Part shown: positions 8,274-17,064 of the stretch, piece after piece
Layout of the letters: each line of letters starts with the position of its first letter
Numbering within the stretch: the stretch's first letter is position 1
Origin: Gaetbulibacter saemankumensis DSM 17032
GTDB lineage: Bacteria; Bacteroidota; Bacteroidia; Flavobacteriales; Flavobacteriaceae
Length of the DNA stretch: 64,000 nucleotides
Reading direction: 5' to 3'
Assembly (NCBI RefSeq): GCF_000425645.1
Contig: NZ_KE384430.1
Span: 917,492 to 981,491 of the forward strand
Position numbers and translations under genes: made by a program
Notes under the pieces: generated by a model
What the model was told of the DNA's origin: nothing
The model's database searches: none
The model's input: the letters and a program-made list of their open reading frames with translations, nothing else

Positions 8274-9374
8274 CTAGAATATATTCTTTTGATTTTTTAA
8301 AAAAGTATCCGCTTGAAATTGTAAAAGCTCTTTTGCTTTGGCCTGTTTATCATTTATTAGCTCTTCGTCGTTTACAATTGTTTTATAAACATGATCATTT
8401 AGAGTAAACTCGGCCTTAAGTAATTTTTCTCTTTGATTTTTGTTCAGAAGTATTTGAGTTTTTATAATTGCTTCGTGGTCTTCCAGTTTAAGATCGTAGC
8501 TGCCTTTAGCTGCTAATAGTTTCGTGAATATTGGGGCTGTTTCAATAGCTAAAAACAGTAAAAAGATAAAGAAAGAGGGAAGCCAGGGTAATTTATCTAA
8601 AGCATTTATGCGAGCCAAAAAACCATCGAAATGATCAATTATGGGTTGCGAATTTGCAATTTGTTTTTCTTTTGAAGCTTCTGTAATAGCTATGGTTTTC
8701 TCTAAAGATTCAATTTTAGTACCGTTAGTTAATTTAAGTTGTTGTAAGTCAACTAAGGCTTCGTCGTGCTTTTCTCGTTTTTCTTTGTAAACAGGTCCTT
8801 TTCCTAATAATTTGGTGCCTGCCGTTCCTTCCGCTTCAGAGATATAAATGTCGTAAAGCGCATTTACTTCTTGTTCTTTTGTAGTTATTTCAGATTTTAG
8901 TTTTGAAATTTGCTGTTTCAAATTATCCGTTTTAGGTTGGAACTGTTCTGAAATTTGATGTTGATTTAAAAGGGTTAGCTGGTTCTTTTTTTCTAACAAT
9001 ACCCTATTAATTTCTTTTTCAAATATTTTTAATTCCAACGGTTTGGCAATAACGATGGCAATAATAATAGCTAGTATAATTCGTGGAGCTGCCTGAAGTA
9101 ATTCATTTAGAAAACCGTCTGACTTTTTTATGGTCGAAACAATATAGCGGTCTAAATTAAAAATGAGTAAACCCCATATTAGTCCAAAAAATATAGAAGT
9201 GAATAAATTATCAAAAACAGTGTATAGGGCATAACTTGCAGCAATAAAGGCCATAATAGCTGTGAAAAAGACGGTGGCACCAATGCCAGCATACTTATTT
9301 TGTTCACCTGAAGCACATGAGTTTAAAATTTGGGTGTCTGCACCCGAACAGATTATAAAGAATCGTTTTAACAT
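8274..9374 (-). CDS. DUF4407 membrane protein with long coiled coil
   Basis: 366 residues. The N-terminus (FFIICSGADTQILNSC) and a first block of membrane helices (about 28-52, 55-78 and 90-110) are followed by a long charged coiled coil (about 115-245, rich in Lys, Glu and Gln) and a fourth helix near 262-282 before a basic tail. This is the DUF4407 architecture, a family of Bacteroidota and Actinobacteria with unknown function. The coiled coil between helices would project from the membrane as a hairpin. It diverges from the flavoprotein gene at 9541 with a 166-base gap holding no clear consensus promoter. Confidence 0.8.
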   Translation of the reverse strand: MLKRFFIICSGADTQILNSCASGEQNKYAGIGATVFFTAIMAFIAASYALYTVFDNLFTSIFFGLIWGLLIFNLDRYIVSTIKKSDGFLNELLQAAPRIILAIIIAIVIAKPLELKIFEKEINRVLLEKKNQLTLLNQHQISEQFQPKTDNLKQQISKLKSEITTKEQEVNALYDIYISEAEGTAGTKLLGKGPVYKEKREKHDEALVDLQQLKLTNGTKIESLEKTIAITEASKEKQIANSQPIIDHFDGFLARINALDKLPWLPSFFIFLLFLAIETAPIFTKLLAAKGSYDLKLEDHEAIIKTQILLNKNQREKLLKAEFTLNDHVYKTIVNDEELINDKQAKAKELLQFQADTFLKNQKNIF

Positions 9375-9540
9375 GATTTGATTGATTTTGATTGATGATT
9401 GATTAATAGAACGATAATTATGATAATATGTTACATGTTTTACTAATTAATTTGGTTGAAATTCATAGTCGTATTGTAACATAAGTTGCTGTGGGTTATC
9501 TAAGTTAGAGTTAAATTTACATCTATAAATTAATAGAGTT

Positions 9541-10743
9541 ATGACAACCACAGTAGTAGTAGGAGGGAATTTTGCAGGGATGACTGCAGCCCTCGAAATT
9601 AAGCGTAAAGGTAAAGATAAACACAAGGTAATTATGATAGATAAATCACCTTTGTTTTTATTTATTCCATCTTTAATCTGGGTTCCTTTTAATAGACGTG
9701 AAATAAAAGATATTTCTTTTAGGAAGGATGAAATTCTTCATAAAAAAGGGGTGGAGTTTTTATTAGCTGAAGCTTTAAGGGTTGATACAGAAAGACAAGT
9801 TGTTGTTACCGATAAGGAGGAGGTAAGTTACAATCATTTAGTCATTGCCACTGGGCCAAAAGTAAAATACGACGTAGCTCCTGGGGTGCAGGAATATGCA
9901 CATTATGTAGGAACACCTAATGGAGCAATGAAAATTAGAACAGCCTTAGAAGAGTTTAAGAAAAATCCAGGGCCAATTGTTATTGGTGCGACTCAGAATG
10001 CTGGCTGTATGGGTGCTGCCTATGAATTCTTATTCAATATTGAAAAATGGCTGCGTGAACAAAATATAAGAAAGAAAGTTGATTTATATTGGATTACTCC
10101 TGAAACATTCTTGGGGCATTTTGGAATAGATGGTATGACTGGTGGCGAAACCATGCTTAAATCGTTTATGAAAATGTTCAATATACATTTTAGAACAGAA
10201 GTTGGTGTAAAAGAAGTTCAAGAAGATAAGGTTATATTAACATCAGATGAAGAGCTGCCAAGTAGTTTTACTATGTTAATGCCACCATTTATTGGGGTTG
10301 ATTTCGTGAAGAACTCACCTGGATTAGAAGCAACGGCTGCAGGTTATATACCTGTAACCGACGATTACCGCCATGTGACATTACCAAATGTTTGGGCAGC
10401 AGGTATAGCCGTTGATGTAAAGTTGCCTTTTACTCCCGGAAAAGTGCCTTTCTCAGGACCGAAAACGGGATATCCATCGGATGAGACTGGTAAAATTGTG
10501 GCAGAAAATATTATCAGAGTTTCTAAAGGTGAGACGGAACTTAAGAAAAAAGCGTGGGGTAAAATTCCTGGAGTCTGCATCATGGATGCTGGTAAAAAGG
10601 AAGTAATAATTTTAAGTGATAAACTATTTAAACCAAGAAATTTTGCGATTATGATTCCGAATATTTTTTATGACGTATTCAAAGTCATTTTCGAAAAATA
10701 TTTCCTTTGGAAAACACGAAAAGGGTATTCCTATCTACCCTAG
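9541..10743 (+). CDS. Sulfide:quinone-oxidoreductase-like FAD flavoprotein
   Basis: 400 residues with an N-terminal dinucleotide fold (VVVGGNFAG, 5-13), the second FAD block HLVIATGPK (99-107) and NVWAAGIAVDV (283-293). Cysteines at 156 (in TQNAGCMGAAYEF) and 346 (PGVCIMDAG) fit the two redox-active cysteines of SQR, which in the Aquifex enzyme form the sulfur bridge. No cysteine is found near 124, where several SQRs bind FAD covalently. The C-terminal amphipathic helices (about 367-392) fit monotopic membrane attachment. SQR oxidises sulfide to polysulfide and reduces quinone. Some relatives are NDH-2 or flavocytochrome c-like, so substrate is inferred. The stop is 14 bases from the convergent EamA gene. 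Confidence 0.82.
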   Translation: MTTTVVVGGNFAGMTAALEIKRKGKDKHKVIMIDKSPLFLFIPSLIWVPFNRREIKDISFRKDEILHKKGVEFLLAEALRVDTERQVVVTDKEEVSYNHLVIATGPKVKYDVAPGVQEYAHYVGTPNGAMKIRTALEEFKKNPGPIVIGATQNAGCMGAAYEFLFNIEKWLREQNIRKKVDLYWITPETFLGHFGIDGMTGGETMLKSFMKMFNIHFRTEVGVKEVQEDKVILTSDEELPSSFTMLMPPFIGVDFVKNSPGLEATAAGYIPVTDDYRHVTLPNVWAAGIAVDVKLPFTPGKVPFSGPKTGYPSDETGKIVAENIIRVSKGETELKKKAWGKIPGVCIMDAGKKEVIILSDKLFKPRNFAIMIPNIFYDVFKVIFEKYFLWKTRKGYSYLP

Positions 10744-10757
10744 GTTGTCACGATAGC

Positions 10758-11618
10758 TTATTTATTTCTCGACCTGATACTTTCAATAATAACGGTTGCT
10801 ATTATGAGTGACCCACCCAAAAAAGTATTTAATTGAGGTATCTCGTTCAGAAATAGGTAAGCTATTATTATTCCAAAAATAGGTTGTGTGCTGCTTATTA
10901 TACTGGCTGTGCTTACTGAAAAATGTCTCAGACTATTTACTAGTAGGGTATGGCCTATTGTAGTTGTTACTAATGCCAGAATTAATATGAATGGTATATT
11001 GGGGATTAATTTGGTATGGTCCATCGAAAATAAAACAGGTAATAATATTAGAGAAATAAGGCTTGCTTGATAAAACATGATGGTTGAAGCATTATAACTG
11101 TCGGTTAATTTCTTTGAAATAATATTTCGAAGAGCATAACATAATGCCGAAAATATACCCAAAAGGATGCCTAGAGCGTAAGTGTTTTTAAAACTAATTT
11201 CAGGAGCTAAAATATAAAGACCGGTAATAACCATAATTCCTAATAAAATATATACTGGGTCGAATTTTATTTTTATAAAAATAGGCTCTAAAAATGCCGT
11301 CCAAATAGGGTAGGTGAACAATGATAGCATCCCTATAGCTACATTGGATAGTTTTAAGGCATAGAAATAAGTAATCCAATGCAAACCAAGTAAGGCACCA
11401 CTAATAATAATTGGTTTATAATCGCTTTTTCTGTAAATTTTAAGTTTGTAGCCTTTATATCTGCAGAATAAGTATATAAATAAGCTCCCTAGAATGGATC
11501 GCCACCAAATGGTAACCGGAGGTGATAAGGAAATATGTTTTCCCAATGCGCCCGAAGTACTTATTAAAAAAGTAGCAAGAGTAATTAAAATGAGATTGGT
11601 AGCGTACTGGTTTTTCAT
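10758..11618 (-). CDS. EamA/DMT-family transporter
   Basis: 286 residues with about ten hydrophobic segments arranged as two five-helix repeats, the first beginning LILITLATFLISTSGALGK and the second around LGILLGIFSALCYALRN. This is the EamA arrangement of the drug/metabolite transporter superfamily in the inner membrane. The motif LHWITYFYAL near 80-90 is typical of the subgroup. Substrates in the family range from amino acids to purines and cannot be predicted. The gene converges with the SQR-like gene and lies downstream of the M20 dipeptidase on the same strand with a hairpin in between. Confidence 0.88.
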   Translation of the reverse strand: MKNQYATNLILITLATFLISTSGALGKHISLSPPVTIWWRSILGSLFIYLFCRYKGYKLKIYRKSDYKPIIISGALLGLHWITYFYALKLSNVAIGMLSLFTYPIWTAFLEPIFIKIKFDPVYILLGIMVITGLYILAPEISFKNTYALGILLGIFSALCYALRNIISKKLTDSYNASTIMFYQASLISLILLPVLFSMDHTKLIPNIPFILILALVTTTIGHTLLVNSLRHFSVSTASIISSTQPIFGIIIAYLFLNEIPQLNTFLGGSLIIATVIIESIRSRNK

Positions 11619-11687
11619 CAGAAGTTATGTGTTAGCGATTGGAGAGAAAATCCTTTTGTAATACCAAAGATTAAAAAGGAAAGTGCG

Positions 11688-11720
11688 ACCACCTATTGTC
11701 TTTTACTTGCAATAGGTGGT
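11688..11720 (-). terminator. Hairpin downstream of the M20 dipeptidase (possible terminator)
   Basis: A perfect 11-bp inverted repeat (ACCACCTATTG / CAATAGGTGGT, loop 11 bases) lies 15 bases after the dipeptidase stop. On the minus strand the T-run after the stem is interrupted, so it may be an imperfect terminator or an RNA-stability element between the dipeptidase and EamA genes. Confidence 0.55.
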
Positions 11721-11734
11721 AACATCCAAAAATA

Positions 11735-13123
11735 CTATTTAGATAATTCTGTAAAATACTTGTAAAATAAAGGAATGGTTTCGATTCCTTTTAAGTAGTT
11801 GAATACACCAAAATGCTCGTTTGGAGAGTGAATAGCATCACTATCTAAACCAAAGCCCATTAAAATACTTTTACTGTTTAATTCCTGTTCGAATAGGGAA
11901 ACAATTGGGATACTGCCACCACTTCGCTGAGGAATGGGTGTTTTACCAAAAGTATCCTGATATGCCTTTGAGGCGGCTTGGTAACCAATGTTGTCGATAG
12001 GTGTAACGTAGCCTTGACCTCCATGGTGAGGCGTTACTTTTATGCTAACTCCTTCAGGTGCAATGTTGTTAAAATGCGTGGTAAATAGTTCTGTAATCGT
12101 TTCCCAGTCTTGATGAGGTACTAAGCGCATGGATATTTTAGCAAATGCTTTACTAGGGATAACCGTTTTAGCGCCTTCACCCGTATAACCACCCCAAATG
12201 CCGTTAACATCCAGGGTTGGACGAATAGAGTTGCGTTCATTTGTGGTATAGCCTGCTTCACCGTAAACGGCATTTATATTAAGAGCTTTTTTATAAGCTT
12301 CTAAACTAAAGGGTGCTTTTGCCATTTGAGCACGTTCTTCGGTTGATAACTCTTCTACGTTATCATAAAATCCAGGAATGGTTATATGATTGTTTTCATC
12401 GTGGAGCGAAGCGATCATTTTGGTTAAAACATTTATAGGGTTTGCTACGGCACCACCATAAAGTCCGGAATGCAAGTCCCGGTTGGGGCCGGTAACTTCA
12501 ACTTCAACATAACTTAATCCACGAAGTCCAGTGGTTATAGAAGGTACATCGTTGGCAATCATTCCTGTGTCTGAAATTAAAATAACATCGTTCTTTAATT
12601 TTTCCTGATTGTTTTTTACAAAAATAGCCAGATTCGGACTTCCAACTTCTTCTTCTCCTTCAATCATGAATTTTACATTACACGGTAATTGATTGGTAGA
12701 TGTCATAAATTCCAGAGCCTTCACGTGCATATACATCTGTCCTTTATCATCGCAGGCTCCTCGGGCAAATATGGCTCCTTCAGGATGAGCATCTGTCGAT
12801 TTGATTATAGGTTCAAATGGAGGTGAATTCCATAAATTTATCGGGTCTGGTGGTTGTACATCGTAATGCCCGTAAACTAAAACGGTTGGTAAATTTGGGT
12901 CTATAATTTTTTCACCATAAACAATTGGGTATCCATCGGTATTACATACTTCAACCTGATCGCAGCCTGCTTTTTCTAAGCTTATTTTTACGGCTTCGGC
13001 GGTTTTTAAAACATCATCTTTATAGGCAGAGTCTGCGCTAATCGATGGAATTTTGAGTAAATCGATAAGTTCTGTTAAAAATCTTGGTTTGTTTTCTTTA
13101 ATGTAAAGTTGAATATTTTCCAT
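11735..13123 (-). CDS. M20-family dipeptidase (CNDP/carboxypeptidase G2-like)
   Basis: 462 residues, a di-zinc aminoacyl hydrolase. Metal and catalytic motifs are in order: VYGHYDVQPPDP near 82-93 (His and Asp), ARGACDDKGQMYMH near 119-132 (bridging Asp), EGEEEVGSPNL near 154-164 (general base Glu and metal Glu), and the histidine in SPNEHFGVF near the end. The lid or dimerisation domain lies between about 200 and 320 with the RPTLDVNGIWGGY block. Length and motif spelling match the M20A dipeptidases of Bacteroidota that hydrolyse a broad range of dipeptides in the cytoplasm. No signal peptide is seen. It is a single gene with a minus-strand -7 element at 13145-13152. Confidence 0.92.
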   Translation of the reverse strand: MENIQLYIKENKPRFLTELIDLLKIPSISADSAYKDDVLKTAEAVKISLEKAGCDQVEVCNTDGYPIVYGEKIIDPNLPTVLVYGHYDVQPPDPINLWNSPPFEPIIKSTDAHPEGAIFARGACDDKGQMYMHVKALEFMTSTNQLPCNVKFMIEGEEEVGSPNLAIFVKNNQEKLKNDVILISDTGMIANDVPSITTGLRGLSYVEVEVTGPNRDLHSGLYGGAVANPINVLTKMIASLHDENNHITIPGFYDNVEELSTEERAQMAKAPFSLEAYKKALNINAVYGEAGYTTNERNSIRPTLDVNGIWGGYTGEGAKTVIPSKAFAKISMRLVPHQDWETITELFTTHFNNIAPEGVSIKVTPHHGGQGYVTPIDNIGYQAASKAYQDTFGKTPIPQRSGGSIPIVSLFEQELNSKSILMGFGLDSDAIHSPNEHFGVFNYLKGIETIPLFYKYFTELSK

Positions 13124-13144
13124 TCAGCGTTTTAAATTTTTATT

Positions 13145-13152
13145 CAAAAGTA
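13145..13152 (-). promoter_or_regulatory. Putative -7 element (TACTTTTG on minus strand) of the dipeptidase gene
   Basis: CAAAAGTA on the plus strand reads TACTTTTG on the minus strand, a match to TAnnTTTG, 22 bases upstream of the start at 13123. Confidence 0.45.
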
Positions 13153-13182
13153 TAAAAAAAGAATCTTTTTTTGCTTTTAGCA

Positions 13183-13213
13183 TTTTGCGTTTTAAAAATC
13201 TTGTTTATATTTG
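13183..13213 (+). promoter_or_regulatory. Promoter of tRNA-Leu (TTTTG, 18 bases, TATATTTG)
   Basis: A -33 TTTTG (13183-13187) and a -7 TATATTTG (13206-13213) are separated by 18 bases, and the tRNA begins 10 bases later. The tRNA-Val promoter at 45533-45564 has the same layout and an identical TATATTTGCACACCT segment. Confidence 0.8.
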
Positions 13214-13223
13214 CACACCTTTA

Positions 13224-13305
13224 GCGGGCGTGGTGGAATTGGTAGACACGCTAGACTTAGGATCTAGTGCCGCGAGGTGTGGGAGTTCGAGTCTCCCCGC
13301 CCGCA
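13224..13305 (+). tRNA. tRNA-Leu (anticodon TAG)
   Basis: 82 bases folding into a class II cloverleaf. The acceptor stem GCGGGCG pairs with CGCCCGC, the anticodon stem CTAGA/TCTAG closes the loop CTTAGGA giving anticodon TAG, and a variable arm follows before the T arm GGGAGTTCGAGTCTCCC. The discriminator base is A at 13305 and CCA is not encoded. Confidence 0.96.
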
Positions 13306-13318
13306 CGAAATAAGGAGT

Positions 13319-13351
13319 AAAAAAGGCTTTGCATTTGTAAAGCCTTTTTTT
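13319..13351 (+). terminator. Intrinsic terminator after tRNA-Leu
   Basis: Stem AAAAAAGGCTTT / AAAGCCTTTTTT with an 8-base loop and a T-run, 13 bases after the tRNA. Confidence 0.92.
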
Positions 13352-13722
13352 ATGCCTTAATGTTTTCTTTAAACGCTTACTTAATTTAGTTAAAGAAGAC
13401 TTTATAAATTAATTATTAAACATTTTTTTATGAAATACTATTCAAACGATTGATTAGTAGTGTTATAATGTAAATTTTATCCTTTAGTTTATTTTTTATA
13501 TCTACGCATGTCTGTTCATTAAAAAATAAATTTCTTAAGTACACTTATTAAATAATTATTCTTTTTTTGTTTAAAATTGATTTTTGCATGTTAAATGTAT
13601 GCAAATCATATGTTTTGAGGAGTTGGTTTGCAGAAAATGTTTAGTTTTGCACATCGATTTAAAACATACTTAAAAATCAACCCCAAAAAGGTTGTAAATG
13701 ATTAAAATTAATCACAATTAAA
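13352..13722. other. Intergenic region before transketolase with one inverted repeat
   Basis: 371 AT-rich bases without a plausible gene. An imperfect inverted repeat (TTTGCAT at 13583-13589 and ATGCAAA at 13599-13605) lies about 40 bases upstream of the putative promoter at 13642 and could be an operator. The rest shows nothing I can assign. Confidence 0.5.
13642..13649 (+). promoter_or_regulatory. Putative -7 element (TAGTTTTG) of the transketolase operon
   Basis: TAGTTTTG matches TAnnTTTG and has a TTG at 13623-13625, 16 bases upstream. The start codon is at 13723, leaving a leader of about 70 bases. Confidence 0.55.
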
Positions 13723-15765
13723 ATGAACAAAAAATTAGATCAACAAGCAGCAGATAATATCAGAGCATTGGCTGTGGCGATGGTAGAAAAAGCAAATTCA
13801 GGACACCCCGGAGGACCCATGGGAGGAGCAGATTTTATGCATATCCTTTATTCAGAGTTCTTTAATTATGACCCTACAGATATGGAGTGGCCTTTTAGAG
13901 ACCGCTTTTTTATGGATGCAGGACATTTATCTACATTAATGTATGCTCAGTATTATCTCTTAGGAAATTATGAAAAGGATGATGTTGCTAATTTTAGACA
14001 ATGGGGTTCCATTACGCCTGGTCACCCTGAGGTAGATGTTAAACGAGGTATAGAAAACACCTCTGGCCCATTAGGTCAGGGACATACCATGGGTGTGGGA
14101 GCAGCGATTGCTGCTAAATTTTTACAAGCGCGTTTTGGAGACTGGATGAATCACAAGGTCTATGGATTCATTTCAGATGGAGGTATTCAGGAAGAGATTT
14201 CTCAAGGAGCAGGTCGTATTGCTGGTCATTTAGGATTAAGTAACTTCATCATGTTCTTCGATTCTAACGATATCCAGTTATCAACTTCTACCGATGAAGT
14301 AACTACTGAGGACACGGCAATGAAGTACGAAGCTTGGGGATGGAAAGTGGTAACGATTGATGGACATAATCATGAAGAAATTCGCCAAGCACTAAAAGAT
14401 GCCAATGCCGAAACTGAAAAACCAACCTTAATTATCGGTAAAACGATTATGGGTAAAGGTTGTGTTACTGCCGATGGAAGTATGTTCGAAGGGTATTGTG
14501 AATTACATGGTCAGCCAATTGGGGCTACAGGAGCCGATTACGCTAAAACCATGGAGAACTTAGGAGCAGATATTAACAATCCTTTTGATATTTATTCGGA
14601 AGTTGAAACATTTTACGCTGATATAATAAAAACAAAAACAGCTCAGGCTGCAGAGAAAAAAGCTGAAATCGACGTTTGGAAAGCTGCAAACCCTGCGTTA
14701 GCGGAAAAATTAGATTTCTTTTTATCTGGGCAATTACCAGAATTAGATTTTTCTGCCATAGAGCAAAAATCTGGTGTGGCTTCAAGAGTAGCATCTTCAA
14801 CAGTTTTAGGTTATTTGGCTGAAAATGTTGAGAATATGATTGTATCATCGGCCGATTTATCGAACTCCGATAAAACAGACGGCTTCTTGAAAAAATCACA
14901 CGCACTTAAAAAGGGTGATTTCTCAGGAGGGTTCTTACAAGCAGGTGTTGCCGAGTTAACCATGGCTGCTATTGCTAATGGTATTGCATTACACGGTGGA
15001 ATTATACCGGTGGTTGCAACTTTCTTCGTATTCTCAGATTATATGAAACCTGCGATTCGTTTAAGTGGTATCCAGGAATTACCAGTGAAGTATGTTTGGA
15101 CACACGATGCATTCCGCGTAGGGGAAGATGGACCAACACACCAACCAATCGAGCAGGAAGCTCAAATACGTTTATTAGAAAAGCTAAAAAACCATAGTGG
15201 AAAGTCAAGCTTCTTAGCGTTACGTCCTGCTGATGCTGCAGAAACATCTGTAGCCTGGAAAATGGCTTTAGAAAACACATCAACTCCTTCAGGATTAATC
15301 TTGTCTAGACAAGGTATTAAGGATGTTCCTGCGCAAGGTGATTCTAGATATAATGAAGCTTTAGGGGCAGAAAAAGGAGGGTATTTAGTAAAAGAAGTTG
15401 AAAATCCAGACGTGGTGTTAATCGCTAATGGATCGGAAGTGTCAACCTTGGTTGCTGCTGCTGAGATCTTAGAAAACGAAAACGGGTTAAAGGTAAATAT
15501 TGCTTCAGTAATTTCAGAAGGTGTATTCAGGCTTCAATCTAAAGCATACCAAAATAGCGTGATTCCTAAAGATAAACCATTATTTGGATTAACGGCAGGG
15601 TTGCCAGTAAACTTAGAAGGTTTAGTAGGAGATAATGGTAAAGTGTTTGGATTAGATCACTTCGGATATTCTGCGCCTGCAGGTGTTCTTGATGAGAAAT
15701 TCGGTTTCACTGGACCGCAAGTGAGTAACCAGGTTTTAGAGTATTTAAAAGCATATAACAATTAA
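13723..15765 (+). CDS. tkt: Transketolase
   Basis: 680 residues, a full-length fused transketolase. It exchanges two-carbon ketol units in the non-oxidative pentose phosphate pathway with thiamine diphosphate. The N-terminal pyrophosphate domain has SGHPGGPMGGADF near 27-39, GPLGQGHTMGVG near 115-126 and the GDG-like metal motif written SDGGIQEE near 152-159. The pyrimidine domain starts near 350 with ASRVASSTVLG, and the transketolase block VRVGEDGPTHQPIEQ-like (FRVGEDGPTHQPIEQ) is near 465-480. The C-terminal domain ends GPQVSNQVLEYL. The transaldolase gene follows after 12 bases, so the two pentose phosphate enzymes are co-transcribed. Confidence 0.95.
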   Translation: MNKKLDQQAADNIRALAVAMVEKANSGHPGGPMGGADFMHILYSEFFNYDPTDMEWPFRDRFFMDAGHLSTLMYAQYYLLGNYEKDDVANFRQWGSITPGHPEVDVKRGIENTSGPLGQGHTMGVGAAIAAKFLQARFGDWMNHKVYGFISDGGIQEEISQGAGRIAGHLGLSNFIMFFDSNDIQLSTSTDEVTTEDTAMKYEAWGWKVVTIDGHNHEEIRQALKDANAETEKPTLIIGKTIMGKGCVTADGSMFEGYCELHGQPIGATGADYAKTMENLGADINNPFDIYSEVETFYADIIKTKTAQAAEKKAEIDVWKAANPALAEKLDFFLSGQLPELDFSAIEQKSGVASRVASSTVLGYLAENVENMIVSSADLSNSDKTDGFLKKSHALKKGDFSGGFLQAGVAELTMAAIANGIALHGGIIPVVATFFVFSDYMKPAIRLSGIQELPVKYVWTHDAFRVGEDGPTHQPIEQEAQIRLLEKLKNHSGKSSFLALRPADAAETSVAWKMALENTSTPSGLILSRQGIKDVPAQGDSRYNEALGAEKGGYLVKEVENPDVVLIANGSEVSTLVAAAEILENENGLKVNIASVISEGVFRLQSKAYQNSVIPKDKPLFGLTAGLPVNLEGLVGDNGKVFGLDHFGYSAPAGVLDEKFGFTGPQVSNQVLEYLKAYNN

Positions 15766-15777
15766 TAAATTAGGAAG

Positions 15778-16434
15778 ATGAAATTTTTTATTGATACAGC
15801 TAACCTAGAAGAAATTGCAGAAGCACAGGCTTTAGGGGTATTAGATGGTGTTACAACAAACCCATCGTTAATGGCGAAAGAAGGTATTACGGGTGAAGCT
15901 AATATTTTAGCCCACTACAAAAAAATATGTGATATCGTTGAAGGAGATGTAAGTGCCGAGGTGATTTCTACAGACTTTGAAGGTATGGTAAAAGAAGGCG
16001 AGGCTTTAGCAGCGCTTCACCCACAAATCGTGGTAAAATTACCATTAATTGCCGATGGTATAAAAGCCTGTAAATATTTTTCAGATAAGGGTATCAGAAC
16101 AAATGTAACCTTAGTATTCTCAGCTGGTCAGGCGTTATTAGCGGCTAAGGCTGGAGCGACTTACGTGTCACCTTTCTTAGGACGTTTAGATGATATTTCT
16201 ACCGACGGTTTAAACTTAATTGCTGAAATCAGACAGATTTATGATAACTACGCTTTCGATACGCAAATCTTAGCAGCTTCAATTCGTCACACCATGCACG
16301 TTATCGACTGTGCTAAAATTGGAAGTGATGTTATGACCGGGCCTTTATCATCAATAACGGGATTGTTAAAACACCCTTTAACAGATATAGGATTAGCTAA
16401 GTTTTTAGCAGATTACAAAAAAGGAAACGAGTAA
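15778..16434 (+). CDS. tal: Transaldolase / fructose-6-phosphate aldolase-type (TalC/FSA family)
   Basis: 218 residues of the short class I aldolase family that covers bacterial TalC transaldolases and E. coli [16 protein letters not shown] and [13 protein letters not shown] form the start, and the Schiff-base lysine is K87 in [24 protein letters not shown] and [10 protein letters not shown] follow in the family order. Short transaldolases and FSA differ in a few active-site residues that I cannot judge reliably by eye, but the position directly behind transketolase makes transaldolase the better call. A strong terminator follows the gene. Confidence 0.92.
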   Translation: MKFFIDTANLEEIAEAQALGVLDGVTTNPSLMAKEGITGEANILAHYKKICDIVEGDVSAEVISTDFEGMVKEGEALAALHPQIVVKLPLIADGIKACKYFSDKGIRTNVTLVFSAGQALLAAKAGATYVSPFLGRLDDISTDGLNLIAEIRQIYDNYAFDTQILAASIRHTMHVIDCAKIGSDVMTGPLSSITGLLKHPLTDIGLAKFLADYKKGNE

Positions 16435-16456
16435 TAAGTAATTCTAAAATTTGTAA

Positions 16457-16490
16457 CAAAAAAGCAACTTAATTTTAAGTTGCTTTTTTG
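16457..16490 (+). terminator. Intrinsic terminator of the transketolase-transaldolase operon
   Basis: Near-perfect stem CAAAAAAGCAACTTAA / TTAAGTTGCTTTTTTG with a two-base centre and a T-run in the right arm, 23 bases after the stop. Confidence 0.92.
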
Positions 16491-16518
16491 TTATATAGAT
16501 GTTTTAATATTTTGATGA

Positions 16519-16526
16519 TACCTTTG
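16519..16526 (+). promoter_or_regulatory. Putative -7 element (TACCTTTG) of the msrB-msrA-selO operon
   Basis: TACCTTTG matches TAnnTTTG between the preceding terminator and the msrB start at 16603. No convincing -33 element. Confidence 0.45.
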
Positions 16527-16602
16527 TATTGTAAGGTTTTTAAAAAATAAAGACTATTTTACATTCTGAATTGATTTGATCAATTGTTAAAAAAATACAG
16601 TT

Positions 16603-17064
16603 ATGCTTACATGGAAAGATGTTATTGGATTTGCAGTTAATGGAAATCCAGGACCAGATAATCGCGTGAATAAATCTGAAGCCGAATGGAAAGAAATTTT
16701 GTCTCCCGAACAATATAAAATTACGCGTAAAAAAGGTACGGAAGCACCTGGTACGGGTGCGCTTTGTAATGCTTTTGAGTCAGGGAAATATAAATGTGTA
16801 TGTTGCCATACACCACTTTTCGATTCTACGATAAAATTTAGTTCAGGTACTGGGTGGCCAAGTTTTACTCAGCCAATTTCAGAGAATGCGGTAAAATATG
16901 AAAAGGACGATTCATTTGGGATGGTACGCGTAGAAATTATGTGTAACACCTGCGATGCTCATTTGGGGCATGTATTTCCAGATGGACCCGAGCCCAGTGG
17001 ATTGCGTTATTGTGTGAATTCTGAATCTTTAATTTTGAAAAAGTCTAACAAGAATGATAACTAA
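16603..17064 (+). CDS. msrB: Peptide-methionine (R)-S-oxide reductase MsrB
   Basis: 153 residues that reduce the R epimer of methionine sulfoxide in proteins. The structural zinc is held by C65-x2-C68 and C114-x2-C117, and the catalytic cysteine is C137 in [17 protein letters not shown] (81-88) is the substrate pocket motif. There is no signal peptide, so it is cytoplasmic. The start [16 protein letters not shown] is an N-terminal extension common in flavobacterial MsrB. The msrA frame starts 11 bases before this stop, so translation is coupled and both sulfoxide epimers are handled by one transcript. Confidence 0.95.
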   Translation: MLTWKDVIGFAVNGNPGPDNRVNKSEAEWKEILSPEQYKITRKKGTEAPGTGALCNAFESGKYKCVCCHTPLFDSTIKFSSGTGWPSFTQPISENAVKYEKDDSFGMVRVEIMCNTCDAHLGHVFPDGPEPSGLRYCVNSESLILKKSNKNDN

